From positions 1 through 30,598 of the forward strand of contig CALBGL010000106.1 in the NCBI GenBank assembly GCA_937892735.1: a stretch of 30,598 nucleotides of DNA. Direction: 5' to 3'. Under the pieces are notes generated by a model, which was not told where the DNA came from, did no database searches, and saw only the letters and a program-made list of their open reading frames with translations. The number at the start of each line of letters is the position of its first letter. The first letter of the stretch is position 1. The position numbers and the translations under genes were made by a program. Shown here piece after piece: positions 1 to 7,504 of the stretch. Source of the stretch: an uncultured Clostridia bacterium (lineage in GTDB: Bacteria > Bacillota > Clostridia > Lachnospirales > Bianqueaceae).

Positions 1-590
1 GAATAGGTAATCCCCTGAGGATTAGAGTATTTGGGCACACACCAGATTCCCTTTATAGAGGGATCTGTGGACACATAGCTTTCAATCAGATCCATATCTG
101 GCCCTTCTTTTGTCATAGGAATCGGAATCATGTCGATTCCAAAATATTCGGTAATGGCAAAGTGACGATCATAGCCAGGTACAGGACAGAGAAATTTAGG
201 ATGTTCTGTCTGAGACCAAGGTTTACTGCCGCCGCAGACGCCGTGTGTATAAGCATGAGACACCAGATCATACATGATGTTTAGGCTGGAACTGCCACAG
301 ACGATGACCTCTTCCGGACGTAGGCCCATTAGATCCCCCATGAGTTTACGTGCCTCCGGAATTCCCTCCAGAACGCCATAATTACGGACATCGGTACCGT
401 TTTCTAAGGTCATATCTTCGGGAGTCAGACAACTGAGCATGCCCTGAGCAAGCTCCATTTGTTCTTTGGCAGGACGGCCCCGGGACATATTTAAGGAAAG
501 TTTCATTTCCTGATAGTCGGCGTATAGCTGCATCAAAGAGCTGAGTTCTTCGCGAAGCTCAGCGGCATTCATAGAAGTGTAACTGATCAT
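1..590 (-). CDS. PLP-dependent aminotransferase, class I/II fold (5' part, runs off window)
   Basis: The first 196 codons are visible; the 3' end lies beyond the left edge. The ATG at 590 follows GGAGGG at 600-605 with a 9-base gap. The N-terminus has a 'MSRGRPAKEQMELA' stretch, then 'YGVLEGIPEARKLMGDL', 'VICGSSSLNIMYDLVS' and 'CPVPGYDRHFAITEYFGI', and ends near 'WCVPKYSNPQGITY'. This order is typical of the aspartate/alanine aminotransferase-like family (Pfam Asp_aminotransf type), which transfers amino groups between an amino acid and a 2-oxo acid in the cytoplasm. The PLP lysine and the C-terminal small domain are outside the window. It is divergent from the PurM-like gene and has its own promoter. 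Exact substrate unknown. Confidence 0.85.
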   Translation of the reverse strand, partial: MISYTSMNAAELREELSSLMQLYADYQEMKLSLNMSRGRPAKEQMELAQGMLSCLTPEDMTLENGTDVRNYGVLEGIPEARKLMGDLMGLRPEEVIVCGSSSLNIMYDLVSHAYTHGVCGGSKPWSQTEHPKFLCPVPGYDRHFAITEYFGIDMIPIPMTKEGPDMDLIESYVSTDPSIKGIWCVPKYSNPQGITY

Positions 591-652
591 TCTTGCATTC
601 CCTCCGCATTTCTTGCATAATCTATAGGTCTATTTATTCAAAATACATCTCC

Positions 653-681
653 ATTTTAATCCTTTTCAGCTTAAAATGCAA
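653..681 (-). promoter_or_regulatory. Putative sigma-A promoter of the aminotransferase gene
   Basis: On the minus strand TTGCAT (676-681) and TAAAAT (653-658) are separated by 17 bp, about 65 bp upstream of the start codon. The -35 lies in one arm of a perfect 9-bp inverted repeat, TTCTTGCAT (610-618) and ATGCAAGAA (676-684). Confidence 0.6.
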
Positions 682-779
682 GAAGTATTTGATTAACTTG
701 CAAAAAAGGACATTTTCACGAGAAATAAGAGGAATATAATGAGAAAATTAGTGTATATTCCGAATGCAAAAATTCATGC

Positions 780-808
780 TTGTATTTGGAGAGAAAAGGA
801 TATATACT
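780..808 (+). promoter_or_regulatory. Putative sigma-A promoter of the PurM-like gene
   Basis: TTGTAT (780-785) and TATACT (803-808) have a 17-bp spacer. The predicted start near 815 leaves a leader of about 60 nt before the ATG at 878. This excludes an upstream in-frame ATG at 764 as the main start. Confidence 0.6.
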
Positions 809-877
809 AAAAATAGATTCAGATCGCAGAAAGTAAGGAAATCTGAGAATGAAAAGCGGAATGGGAGGACTAGAATT

Positions 878-1897
878 ATGGCACAATATGAAGTGAATAT
901 TGACGCAGCGAACGTGACCAAACAAGAGATGGCCGGCATTATGAAGACAGAAAATCCGCATATTTTGAATCGGGCAGGATCGTTTTCGGCGTTATATGAT
1001 ATTTCTGATGGCAAATGGAAAACACCGGTACTTGTTTTAAAAACAGAGGAGCCGGGGTCTAAGCAATATATTGCGGCACAATATAATCACTTGGAGTCCG
1101 TGTGTAAGGACATGATAAATCATTTGATCAATGATTGCATTGTAATGGGGGCAACTCCATTATCTATACAGGATGCTATTATTTGTGGAAAGTTAGAGCA
1201 ATCCGCTATCAATCGTATGGTACGTGCGATGAAAGAGGTGTGCGATGAAAATGGCTGTATTTTGACGGGTGGTGAAACATCAGAGCAACCTGGCATTTTG
1301 GATCCGGATAAATATATTTTGACTTCTAGCATTGTGGGTATAGTAGAAAGAGATCGAATTATTGATGGAAGCAAAATATGCGAAGGAGATTTGGTTCTCG
1401 GCTTACAATCCAGTGGAATACACACGAATGGATATACACTGGTTCGAACCATTATGAAGGAACATCCAGAAATTCTGGAAGAACGATTTGATAGAAATAG
1501 TTTCGTTGAAGAAATTTTGATACCACATAGATGCTATTATAATGCTCTTAAAGAATTATTTGATCCTAATATCATTCATGGAATGGCACATATTACGGGA
1601 GGTGGGATTCGAGAAAACTTAAATCGAATTTTGCCATCCGATTTGGATGCAGTGATTGACCTTCGACAGTATGAAATATTGCCTATCTTTAAGTTGCTTC
1701 GAAAAGTCGGCAATATTTCTGATGAAGAGATGCTTAGGGTTTTTAATCTTGGAATTGGAATGGTGCTCGTTGTAAAACCTTCTCAAGAACAGAATATCAG
1801 AACACATGTTGAACGTCATGGGATTCCATGCAAAATCATAGGTCATGTGCAAAAAGGAAGTCAAAAAGTGAGGACGGAAGGTTCACTTCAATGGTAG
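878..1897 (+). CDS. PurM-like AIR synthase-family protein (orphan, divergent nucleotide loop)
   Basis: This 339-residue protein has PurM length (about 340-350) and most PurM motifs in order: INDC at 84-87 (usually VND), TGGETSEQPG at 130-139, SSGIHTNGY at 178-186 and HITGGGIREN at 238-247. PurM converts formylglycinamidine ribonucleotide plus ATP to aminoimidazole ribonucleotide in purine synthesis. The normally near-invariant DGVGTK loop is TEEPGSK at 56-62, so the metal/nucleotide Asp and neighbouring Gly are changed. No other pur gene is nearby, and the gene looks more AT-rich than pspA beside it. The start at 878 is chosen because GGGAGGA (863-869) sits 8 bases upstream; an in-frame ATG at 764 precedes the predicted transcript. 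It is either a working but diverged PurM or a paralogue with another substrate. Confidence 0.8.
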   Translation: MAQYEVNIDAANVTKQEMAGIMKTENPHILNRAGSFSALYDISDGKWKTPVLVLKTEEPGSKQYIAAQYNHLESVCKDMINHLINDCIVMGATPLSIQDAIICGKLEQSAINRMVRAMKEVCDENGCILTGGETSEQPGILDPDKYILTSSIVGIVERDRIIDGSKICEGDLVLGLQSSGIHTNGYTLVRTIMKEHPEILEERFDRNSFVEEILIPHRCYYNALKELFDPNIIHGMAHITGGGIRENLNRILPSDLDAVIDLRQYEILPIFKLLRKVGNISDEEMLRVFNLGIGMVLVVKPSQEQNIRTHVERHGIPCKIIGHVQKGSQKVRTEGSLQW

Positions 1898-1915
1898 GAA
1901 AAATCGGTTTGTACA

Positions 1916-1944
1916 TTGTTTTTTTGTGTTCTTTATGATATAAT
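1916..1944 (+). promoter_or_regulatory. Extended -10 sigma-A promoter of pspA
   Basis: TTGTTT (1916-1921), a 17-bp spacer and TATAAT (1939-1944), preceded by TG at 1936-1937 (TGnTATAAT). The following leader of about 70 nt can form an imperfect hairpin between AGACG (1955-1959) and CGTCT (1988-1992). Confidence 0.75.
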
Positions 1945-2020
1945 AAGCCCAGCAAGACGGTTGCTATGCTGTACTCCCAGCAGCGAGCGTCTGGAATGAG
2001 AATGAGGAGGATGTGTTCCG

Positions 2021-2704
2021 ATGGGTATTTTAGCAAGATTTAAAGACATCATGAGTTCCAACATCAATGCGCTTTTGGATAAGATGGAAGATCCGGAGAA
2101 GATGATCGATCAGATCCTGCGCAACCTACAGTCAGATTTGGGCGAGGTGAAGGCGGAGACTGCTGGCGTGATGGCAGAAGAGGCACGGGCTAAGAGAGAA
2201 CTGGCAGAATGCCAGGCGGAAGTCAATAAACTGCAGTCCTATGCGGAGAAGGCAGTTATGGCTGGCAATGATGGAGATGCGGCAATTTTCTTGCAGAAGA
2301 AAGCCAATAAGGCACAGGAACTGGCAGCATTGCAGCAAGCCTACGATTTAGCAGCAGCCAATTCTGCGAAGATGCGTCAGATGTATGATCATTTGAACCA
2401 GCAGATTGCGGAGATGGAGTCTAAGAAGACGCAGATCAAGGCTAAGATTGCCGTGGCAAAGACGCAGGAGAAGATTAATAAACTGGGAGAAAGCGTGACG
2501 ACGGCGAAGGGAACCATGAGCAAATTTGATGCGATGGAGCAGAAGGCCAACGCCATGTTGGATAAGGCCAATGCTATGGCAGAACTTCAGTCTGCTTCGG
2601 CGACAGATCCTATGGCAGATCTGATGGATAAGTACGATTCCACCGTGGCGCCCAGCGTAGATGATGAACTGGCTGCATTAAAGGCGCGTTTGGGAAAGCA
2701 GTAA
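2021..2704 (+). CDS. pspA: PspA/IM30 family membrane-stress protein
   Basis: A 227-residue, almost wholly helical, charged and alanine-rich protein starting MGILARFKDIMSSNINALLDKMEDPEKMI, the amphipathic N-terminal helix and 'DPEKMIDQ' signature of PspA/IM30/Vipp1 (family length about 220-230). Long coiled coils cover about residues 25-185. There is no signal peptide or membrane span. By homology it is a peripheral, ESCRT-III-like protein that assembles on the inner face of a damaged membrane. GAGGAGG (2004-2010) lies 10 bases before the ATG. An SPFH/zinc-ribbon gene follows 57 bp downstream, an arrangement resembling the Bacillus ydjF-ydjI neighbourhood. A hairpin with a T-run lies between the two genes, so pspA can be transcribed alone. 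High confidence in family. Confidence 0.93.
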   Translation: MGILARFKDIMSSNINALLDKMEDPEKMIDQILRNLQSDLGEVKAETAGVMAEEARAKRELAECQAEVNKLQSYAEKAVMAGNDGDAAIFLQKKANKAQELAALQQAYDLAAANSAKMRQMYDHLNQQIAEMESKKTQIKAKIAVAKTQEKINKLGESVTTAKGTMSKFDAMEQKANAMLDKANAMAELQSASATDPMADLMDKYDSTVAPSVDDELAALKARLGKQ

Positions 2705-2717
2705 ACAGAAGATTAGT

Positions 2718-2749
2718 GGAGTTCGGATGTCCATCCGAACTCCTTTTTT
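2718..2749 (+). terminator. Intrinsic terminator/attenuator between pspA and the SPFH gene
   Basis: GGAGTTCGGATG (2718-2729) pairs perfectly with CATCCGAACTCC (2732-2743) and is followed by six T (2744-2749). The ribosome binding site AGGAGGA of the next gene begins at the very next base (2750-2756), and no new promoter is obvious between them. It therefore probably sets the pspA to SPFH expression ratio by partial read-through. Confidence 0.85.
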
Positions 2750-2761
2750 AGGAGGATATGT

Positions 2762-3568
2762 ATGGGATTATTTGGAAATCAGTTCGCCTCTGTTATCGAA
2801 TGGGAAGAGTATCGCGACGATGTGATCTTTTGGAAATGGAAAAACACAGAAATTCGCAAGAATAGCCGATTGATTATTAAACCTGGGCAGAGTGCCGTTT
2901 TCTTATACAATGGGCGCCTAGAAGGTGTTTTTACAGATGAGGGAGATTATGAAATCGACTCTCAGATTGTTCCTTTTCTCAGTTCACTGAAGGGGTTCAA
3001 GTTTGGATTTCGTAATGCGCTCCGAGCAGAGGTTCTATTTGTCAATACCAAACAGTTTACGATGACATGGGGAACGAAAAATCCAGTGATGGTACCCTTT
3101 GATACCATGCCGGGCGGCGTACCGATTCGATGTTTTGGAACCTATATCATGAAAGTAGACGATCTGGTGGCTATGATTGATAATCTGGCCGGTGTTCGGG
3201 AAATCTACACAGTAGAAGATGTGAAACTTCGAGTAGATTCGATTCTGGATCAGCTTCTTATGCGATGGATTGCCCAAGAAGGAAAGGACTTGTTTCATCT
3301 GCAGCGTCATGCGGATGCCATTGGAGCAGGAATCTGTACGGACTTGGATATGGAGCTGATTAAGATTGGGCTGACAGTATCCAATTTTAAGGTATCCAGT
3401 TTCAGTTACCCAAAAGACATTCAAGATAGGATTCATCAGGCAGCATCGGATTCCATTCTGCATTCAGACAGAATGGCTGCCGGTAGAGAAAGCAAGTTCT
3501 GCGCGTATTGCGGTGCTCCGGTGAAACCGGGAGCCAGATTTTGTACGGAATGTGGAAAACCTGTGTAA
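2762..3568 (+). CDS. SPFH-domain protein with C-terminal zinc ribbon (YdjI-like)
   Basis: The protein has 268 residues. Positions about 20-230 resemble the SPFH/band-7-like domain of YdjI ('virion core protein'-type) proteins: 'IEWEEYRDDVIFWKWKN', 'SRLIIKPGQSAVFLYNGRLEGVF', 'KFGFRNALRAEVLFVN', 'GVPIRCFGTYIMKV'. The last 25 residues form a zinc ribbon with two knuckles, CAYC and CTEC. No transmembrane segment is evident. In Bacillus, proteins of this kind act with PspA at the membrane; that role is inferred here from the adjacency. It is somewhat shorter than Bacillus YdjI. AGGAGGA (2750-2756) ends 5 bases before the ATG and abuts the preceding terminator. Confidence 0.82.
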   Translation: MGLFGNQFASVIEWEEYRDDVIFWKWKNTEIRKNSRLIIKPGQSAVFLYNGRLEGVFTDEGDYEIDSQIVPFLSSLKGFKFGFRNALRAEVLFVNTKQFTMTWGTKNPVMVPFDTMPGGVPIRCFGTYIMKVDDLVAMIDNLAGVREIYTVEDVKLRVDSILDQLLMRWIAQEGKDLFHLQRHADAIGAGICTDLDMELIKIGLTVSNFKVSSFSYPKDIQDRIHQAASDSILHSDRMAAGRESKFCAYCGAPVKPGARFCTECGKPV

Positions 3569-3623
3569 CATGTACGCATTGTAAATATATGTAAAAGAAT
3601 TTATGAATCTTAAGGTACCTTCC

Positions 3624-3652
3624 TTGACAAAAGTTCCTGAGTGTACTAATAT
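3624..3652 (+). promoter_or_regulatory. Strong sigma-A promoter of the lipoprotein gene
   Basis: Consensus TTGACA (3624-3629), 17-bp spacer, TAATAT (3647-3652). A perfect 10-bp palindrome AAGGTACCTT (3612-3621) lies 2 bp upstream of the -35 and could be an operator. Confidence 0.75.
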
Positions 3653-3709
3653 ATAAAATGTTCTTAAATGAACCAAAAGCAAGAATATAGAGATAAGGAA
3701 GGATGATTC

Positions 3710-4312
3710 ATGATGAAAAGGTTTTGGTGTATCCTGTTAATCGGAATTCTGGGAAGCGTTTCGTTAATGAGCGGATGCAGTTCTTCAAAAGAGGAAAGCG
3801 ACAGCGGCGCACTGAAAGTAGCATTTGTTTCACCGCTAGTAAACGGCGAAGCCGCGGAAACATATGCGCAGACCTTAACACAGAGAGATGCATCGATTAC
3901 AGGCGTGGAATGTACGTCTATTACGATGGGCAGCAGCGAGAAAGACCCTGCAGGGTATATGGCTGCCACAGTACAGCTGACAGGATTCATTGCATCGCAG
4001 GAGATCGATGTGATTTTCTTTGATATTGAAAGTGCTGCGGCTGATGCGCGTAATGATACATTCTATGCGTTGAGCTATCTTTTCACGGAAGAAGAATTGG
4101 CTAAAATGGATGGAAAAACTATTGATTATGCGCAAGTCGATGAGGAAGGCCATGAGACAAGTGAGCGTACAGACGCGGTAGGGTATAATGTTTCTGCGGA
4201 AGAGGAGTTGGCAGAATTCATGAATTCGGATGAGGTGGGGATTTATATCGTCGGAAACGCGCCTCATGTGGATCAGGCGAAAGCATTGCTATTATCCTAT
4301 GTATCAGAATAA
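3710..4312 (+). CDS. Predicted lipoprotein, possible periplasmic-binding-like fold
   Basis: A 200-residue secreted lipoprotein. It has a basic N-terminus, a hydrophobic stretch at about 5-20 and the lipobox LMSGC, with the acylated Cys at residue 23, followed by a Ser/Glu-rich linker. The mature part begins 'ALKVAFVSPLVNGEAAETYAQTL' and contains 'EIDVIFFDIESAAADARND' and 'DEVGIYIVGNAPHVDQAKALLLSY'. The alternation of hydrophobic strands and helices suggests a Rossmann-like sugar-binding-protein fold, but I recognise no family. ATG codons at 3710 and 3713 both fit AAGGAAGG at 3695-3702. It has its own promoter and is followed by a terminator, so it is probably monocistronic. No permease is adjacent, so a transport role is not supported. 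Confidence 0.75.
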   Translation: MMKRFWCILLIGILGSVSLMSGCSSSKEESDSGALKVAFVSPLVNGEAAETYAQTLTQRDASITGVECTSITMGSSEKDPAGYMAATVQLTGFIASQEIDVIFFDIESAAADARNDTFYALSYLFTEEELAKMDGKTIDYAQVDEEGHETSERTDAVGYNVSAEEELAEFMNSDEVGIYIVGNAPHVDQAKALLLSYVSE

Positions 4313-4401
4313 TCAGACCTAAAAAAGGGAGCATTATCACAGGATGTAATAATTTCGACGGGGAAAGAATGGGAAAAAGGCCGGTTATATGGTAATTTGA
4401 G

Positions 4402-4435
4402 AAAAGAGCTGTCACATAAAATGACAACTCTTTTT
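4402..4435. terminator. Bidirectional terminator between convergent genes
   Basis: GAG (4406-4408) plus TGTCA (4410-4414) pair with TGACA (4422-4426) plus CTC (4428-4430), with one mismatch, flanked by A-rich and T-rich tracts (TTTTT 4431-4435). It serves the lipoprotein (plus) and the XRE/zinc-ribbon gene (minus). Confidence 0.7.
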
Positions 4436-4445
4436 CGTATAGGAT

Positions 4446-4571
4446 TTATTGTTTGTTCTTAAGGAATTTCTGTAGGTTTTCATCGATCTTACGTTCAAAT
4501 TTTCGTCCGCATTTCGGACAAAAATCCACGTGACCATGGAGAATCCGTTTGTCACCATAGAAAGCATCCAT
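4446..4571 (-). pseudogene. Zinc-ribbon tail cut off from the XRE regulator by an in-frame TAA
   Basis: Immediately after the TAA (4574-4572) that ends the upstream XRE reading frame, the same frame continues with ATG GAT for 41 codons to a TAA at 4448-4446. The segment contains 'HVDFCPKCGRKFERK', the second CxxC knuckle that would pair with 'ICNYC' in the upstream segment to complete a zinc ribbon. No good ribosome binding site is visible for the ATG at 4571. The simplest reading is a nonsense mutation in one gene of about 170 codons. Re-initiation at TAA-ATG giving a separate small protein, or stop-codon read-through, is also possible. Confidence 0.55.
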
Positions 4572-4961
4572 TTAACCTTCATTATCAATAAACATGCATA
4601 CTTGATTATTACGATGATAAGTAGTCATGATCGGCAGATCCCCCATACAATAATTGCAGATAACAGCCTCTTCTGCGGGAGAAGCCTGCTGCTCTTCTTC
4701 TGGAACAGCACCCTTGGGCGAGAAAGAGATCTTCAAATCCAGATTTAACGCACAAGCAATCCGATTTAATGTAGAGACAGACGGCACAGAAGTTCCTTTC
4801 TCAAATGCTGTTAAACTTAAAGGAGAGAGACCAGAACGACGCACAATTTCGCTATTTGTCAGTTCTTTTTCTCCTTTAAACTTCATAAATTGCTCTCGTA
4901 ATTCACCTACTAATGTTGTTGTTTTTTCTTCAATGTCATTATGATCTGGTTTTTTCATCAT
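4572..4961 (-). CDS. XRE-family transcriptional regulator with incomplete zinc ribbon
   Basis: An N-terminal helix-turn-helix of the Cro/C1 type covers about residues 20-75 ('LTNSEIVRRSGLSPLSLTAFEKGTSVPSVSTLNRIACALNLDLKISF'). It is followed by a linker rich in Glu, Ala and Pro and by 'AVICNYCMGDLP', a single CxxC knuckle, before the frame stops at 4572. It probably binds DNA as a dimer. The partner CxxC lies just beyond the stop (4446-4571), so this product lacks half of its metal site. Three consecutive ATGs (4964, 4961, 4958) follow GGAAGGA (4968-4974); 4961 is chosen by spacing. An in-frame start at 5018 lies inside the promoter and is excluded. Target genes unknown. Confidence 0.75.
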   Translation of the reverse strand: MMKKPDHNDIEEKTTTLVGELREQFMKFKGEKELTNSEIVRRSGLSPLSLTAFEKGTSVPSVSTLNRIACALNLDLKISFSPKGAVPEEEQQASPAEEAVICNYCMGDLPIMTTYHRNNQVCMFIDNEG

Positions 4962-5006
4962 CATAAATCCTTCCATAAAAATGTACATTTCAGTTCTGTT
5001 ATGTTT

Positions 5007-5035
5007 ATTATATAACATATTACAAACAGAGTCAA
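5007..5035 (-). promoter_or_regulatory. Sigma-A promoter of the XRE regulator
   Basis: On the minus strand TTGACT (5030-5035), a 17-bp spacer and consensus TATAAT (5007-5012). The expected transcript start near 5000 lies upstream of the triple ATG at 4964-4956, fixing the gene start there. Confidence 0.8.
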
Positions 5036-5096
5036 GGAGATTTTACTGAAAATAAGGGACTTTTGAGAATCAAGAAGAAAAATACGTAGGTTGGAA

Positions 5097-5945
5097 TTAC
5101 CAGGTCAAAACCTCATGGCCATTTTCGGTGACGAGTACGGTAATTTCCCGTTGTGCGGATGGTTTATGATCCGCAGTATATACGGTCCAGCCATTCACAT
5201 CATCAATGTAAAAACCAGGATGTCCCATGTTAATCATCGGCTCAATGGTAAACGTCATTCCAGGAATCAGGAGCGGCCCTGTACCTTTGTGTGCAACATA
5301 ACTGACCCAGGGATCCTCATGAAAAGCAAGACCAATACCGTGTCCGCCGATTTCACGTACAACGCTGTATCCCTGTGCCTTAGCGTGTTTATGAATAACA
5401 TCGCCGATATCGCCTAGGAAGCCCCAGGGTTTGACTTGTTCTAATCCAAGCATGACACATTCTTTGGCCGTACGCACTAATTTTTCGTTTTCAGGAGAGA
5501 CAGAACCGATACAGAACATTCGGGAAGAATCCGAATAATATCCCTTGTAAATCGTAGAAACATCAACATTGATGATATCCCCTTCTTTCAGGATCTCTTT
5601 ACTAGAAGGAATGCCATGACATATGACATCGTTGATGGAGGTACATACACTTTTCGGAAATCCTTCATATCCGAGTGGAGCAGGAATGCCTCCCATATCA
5701 GTAGTCTTTTGATAGACCCAGCGATCAATCTGCGCAGTACTGATTCCCGGACGTATGTTTTTTTCTATATAATCCAAGACAGTCACATTGATTCGACTGC
5801 TGGCGCGCATACCCTCCAATTGTTTCGGGGTTTTCAATAGATGCGGCGGTAATACAATGTGTCCCATGGATTGATAATATCGTACGGTATCCCGAATCTT
5901 ATCCGGATATTCGCTCTCTGGATATGATTTATGCTTACTTCGCAT
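5097..5945 (-). CDS. map: Type I methionine aminopeptidase with N-terminal extension
   Basis: This 282-residue cytoplasmic metalloprotease removes the initiator Met from nascent proteins. All family ligands are visible: H110 (CHGIPS), D128 (NVDVS), D139 (YYSDSSRMF), H202 (GGHGIG), E235 (TIEPM) and E267 (AQREITVLV). It carries about 35 extra N-terminal residues ('MRSKHKSYPESEYPDKIRDTVRYYQSMGHIVLPP') before the catalytic domain, compared with the short housekeeping form; similar extended forms occur in Firmicutes. The start at 5945 is supported by AGGAG 8 bases upstream and lies inside the last codons of the GH43 gene, an 11-bp overlap that implies coupled translation. It is probably an accessory paralogue, since housekeeping map usually sits in the ribosomal protein cluster. 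Confidence 0.92.
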   Translation of the reverse strand: MRSKHKSYPESEYPDKIRDTVRYYQSMGHIVLPPHLLKTPKQLEGMRASSRINVTVLDYIEKNIRPGISTAQIDRWVYQKTTDMGGIPAPLGYEGFPKSVCTSINDVICHGIPSSKEILKEGDIINVDVSTIYKGYYSDSSRMFCIGSVSPENEKLVRTAKECVMLGLEQVKPWGFLGDIGDVIHKHAKAQGYSVVREIGGHGIGLAFHEDPWVSYVAHKGTGPLLIPGMTFTIEPMINMGHPGFYIDDVNGWTVYTADHKPSAQREITVLVTENGHEVLTW

Positions 5946-7470
5946 GGGGTGTCTCCTGATTCTCTGGAGGAACCTGAATCTGGAAGGAGCGGAAAACACC
6001 ATCGCCTTCTTCGGCGAACAAAGCGAACATGGTACCGGTAAAGGTCATGGTCTTGGTGCCTTCTGTGGACAGTCCTGCATTATGTCCAGAACCCAATACG
6101 ATGGGATCATGCCCCTTTTCCTGATAGGAGAACGTATATTTTTCCCGATCGGAATCGATTCGGAGCGTAACAGGAGATGTGCCAATGCGCTGACGAATGA
6201 TCTCAACGGTCATATCATGGACACTTTTTGTGAAGCCAACATATTGACCGTGCCCGTCACAGGATATGTATATGTCATAGTGATAATCATTATTATAATA
6301 GGCGCTGATGCCCGTGCGGCGAGCATTTGAAGCGGAAGGATCCAATACAGCTTCCACATGCGTGCAGAAAGCCGGCTGCTGTGTACTGATGATGGTAGGA
6401 GAAGCGCCGGGCTGTGAGATGGAAATCTCGGTGCCATGCAGAGTCAGTGTTCCTTCTTCTGGATTTATCCGAAAATGGTCCGGATTGGGGTTGCGCGTAT
6501 ACAGCATGCGAGGATCCAGAACATCGTTATGGAAATCCAAGGATAGGTCGTGGCAGACAGGCTCCGGAGAAGAGGGCAAAGGTCCGTCCATGACGAGATC
6601 AATATAGCCATGATGACCGATGATGGGCCAGCCGTCATCCGTCCAGGAGACGGGCGCCAGGAAAGTCTCGCGTCCCAGATTATGCAGAAGGGCGTGGCTG
6701 AAATTACGATACGCTAAACAGACAGCCCACCAGTTGCCATTTTGATCTTCTACCAGATCCGCATGCCCTGTAGCCTGAATCTCATAGCCTTTCCGATTTA
6801 TATGAGACAGTATGGGATTATGGGGACAGGGAATATAGGGTCCCCAGATGTTTTCTGCGCGCAGAATGTTCTCGTGATGGCCATATTCGGTTCCTCCTTC
6901 TGCGGTCATCAGATAATAAAAGCCATTGATTTTATAAATGTGAGGGCCCTCCGTACACTGACCGCCGCATCCTGTACTGACGATTTTTTTATCGGACAGA
7001 ATCTGGCCAGTCATAGGGTCGATAGCAAATACTACGATGCCGCGAACACCGTCGATCGTACCCGTGGAACAATAGTAGCAACTTCCATCATCATCCCACA
7101 TCAGAGAAGGATCGATACCACCTTGATCAATCCAGCAGGGCTCGGACCAGGGGCCGCGAATATCTTCGGCGTGGACTACAAAATTTCCTTTCCAGGTCAC
7201 GTTGGTGGTGATCATATAGAACATGCCCTCGTGATAACGCAGAGTAGGCGCATAGATCCCACCGGAATTACGGCAGCCTTCCAGCTCCAGCTGGGAGCGT
7301 CTTGTCAGGCAATGGCCGATCAGCTCCCAATTTGCCAGGTTTCGGCTGTGGTAAATCGGAACCCCTGGGAAAAACTCAAACGTAGAATTAACAATGTAGA
7401 AGTCCTCTCCCACCCTACAGATGCTGGGGTCGGGGTTATAACCGGGAATAATAGGATTTTGGTATTGCAT
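5935..7470 (-). CDS. Glycoside hydrolase family 43 beta-xylosidase / alpha-arabinofuranosidase
   Basis: A 511-residue protein starting 'NPIIPGYNPDPSICRVGEDFYIVNSTFEFFPGVPIYHSRNL', the first blade of the GH43 five-bladed propeller. The catalytic triad is visible: base D14 (NPDPS), pKa modulator D120 (GGIDPSLMWDD) and general acid E174 (CTEGPHIYK). Residues about 310-505 form the C-terminal beta-sandwich typical of the roughly 530-residue xylosidase subfamilies. There is no signal peptide, so it probably cleaves imported xylo- or arabino-oligosaccharides in the cytoplasm. AAGGAGG precedes the ATG at 7470. No transporter or xylose gene is adjacent; it overlaps map instead. Substrate preference cannot be told from sequence alone. 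Confidence 0.9.
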   Translation of the reverse strand: MQYQNPIIPGYNPDPSICRVGEDFYIVNSTFEFFPGVPIYHSRNLANWELIGHCLTRRSQLELEGCRNSGGIYAPTLRYHEGMFYMITTNVTWKGNFVVHAEDIRGPWSEPCWIDQGGIDPSLMWDDDGSCYYCSTGTIDGVRGIVVFAIDPMTGQILSDKKIVSTGCGGQCTEGPHIYKINGFYYLMTAEGGTEYGHHENILRAENIWGPYIPCPHNPILSHINRKGYEIQATGHADLVEDQNGNWWAVCLAYRNFSHALLHNLGRETFLAPVSWTDDGWPIIGHHGYIDLVMDGPLPSSPEPVCHDLSLDFHNDVLDPRMLYTRNPNPDHFRINPEEGTLTLHGTEISISQPGASPTIISTQQPAFCTHVEAVLDPSASNARRTGISAYYNNDYHYDIYISCDGHGQYVGFTKSVHDMTVEIIRQRIGTSPVTLRIDSDREKYTFSYQEKGHDPIVLGSGHNAGLSTEGTKTMTFTGTMFALFAEEGDGVFRSFQIQVPPENQETPHAK

Positions 7471-7504
7471 GTTGTGACCTCCTTGTTTTTATATGGATAT
7501 AGTA

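Noticed and set aside
3703..4023. Overlapping frame at the start of the lipoprotein gene
   Set aside because: The alternative frame has a clear lipobox and fits the ribosome binding site; this one does not.
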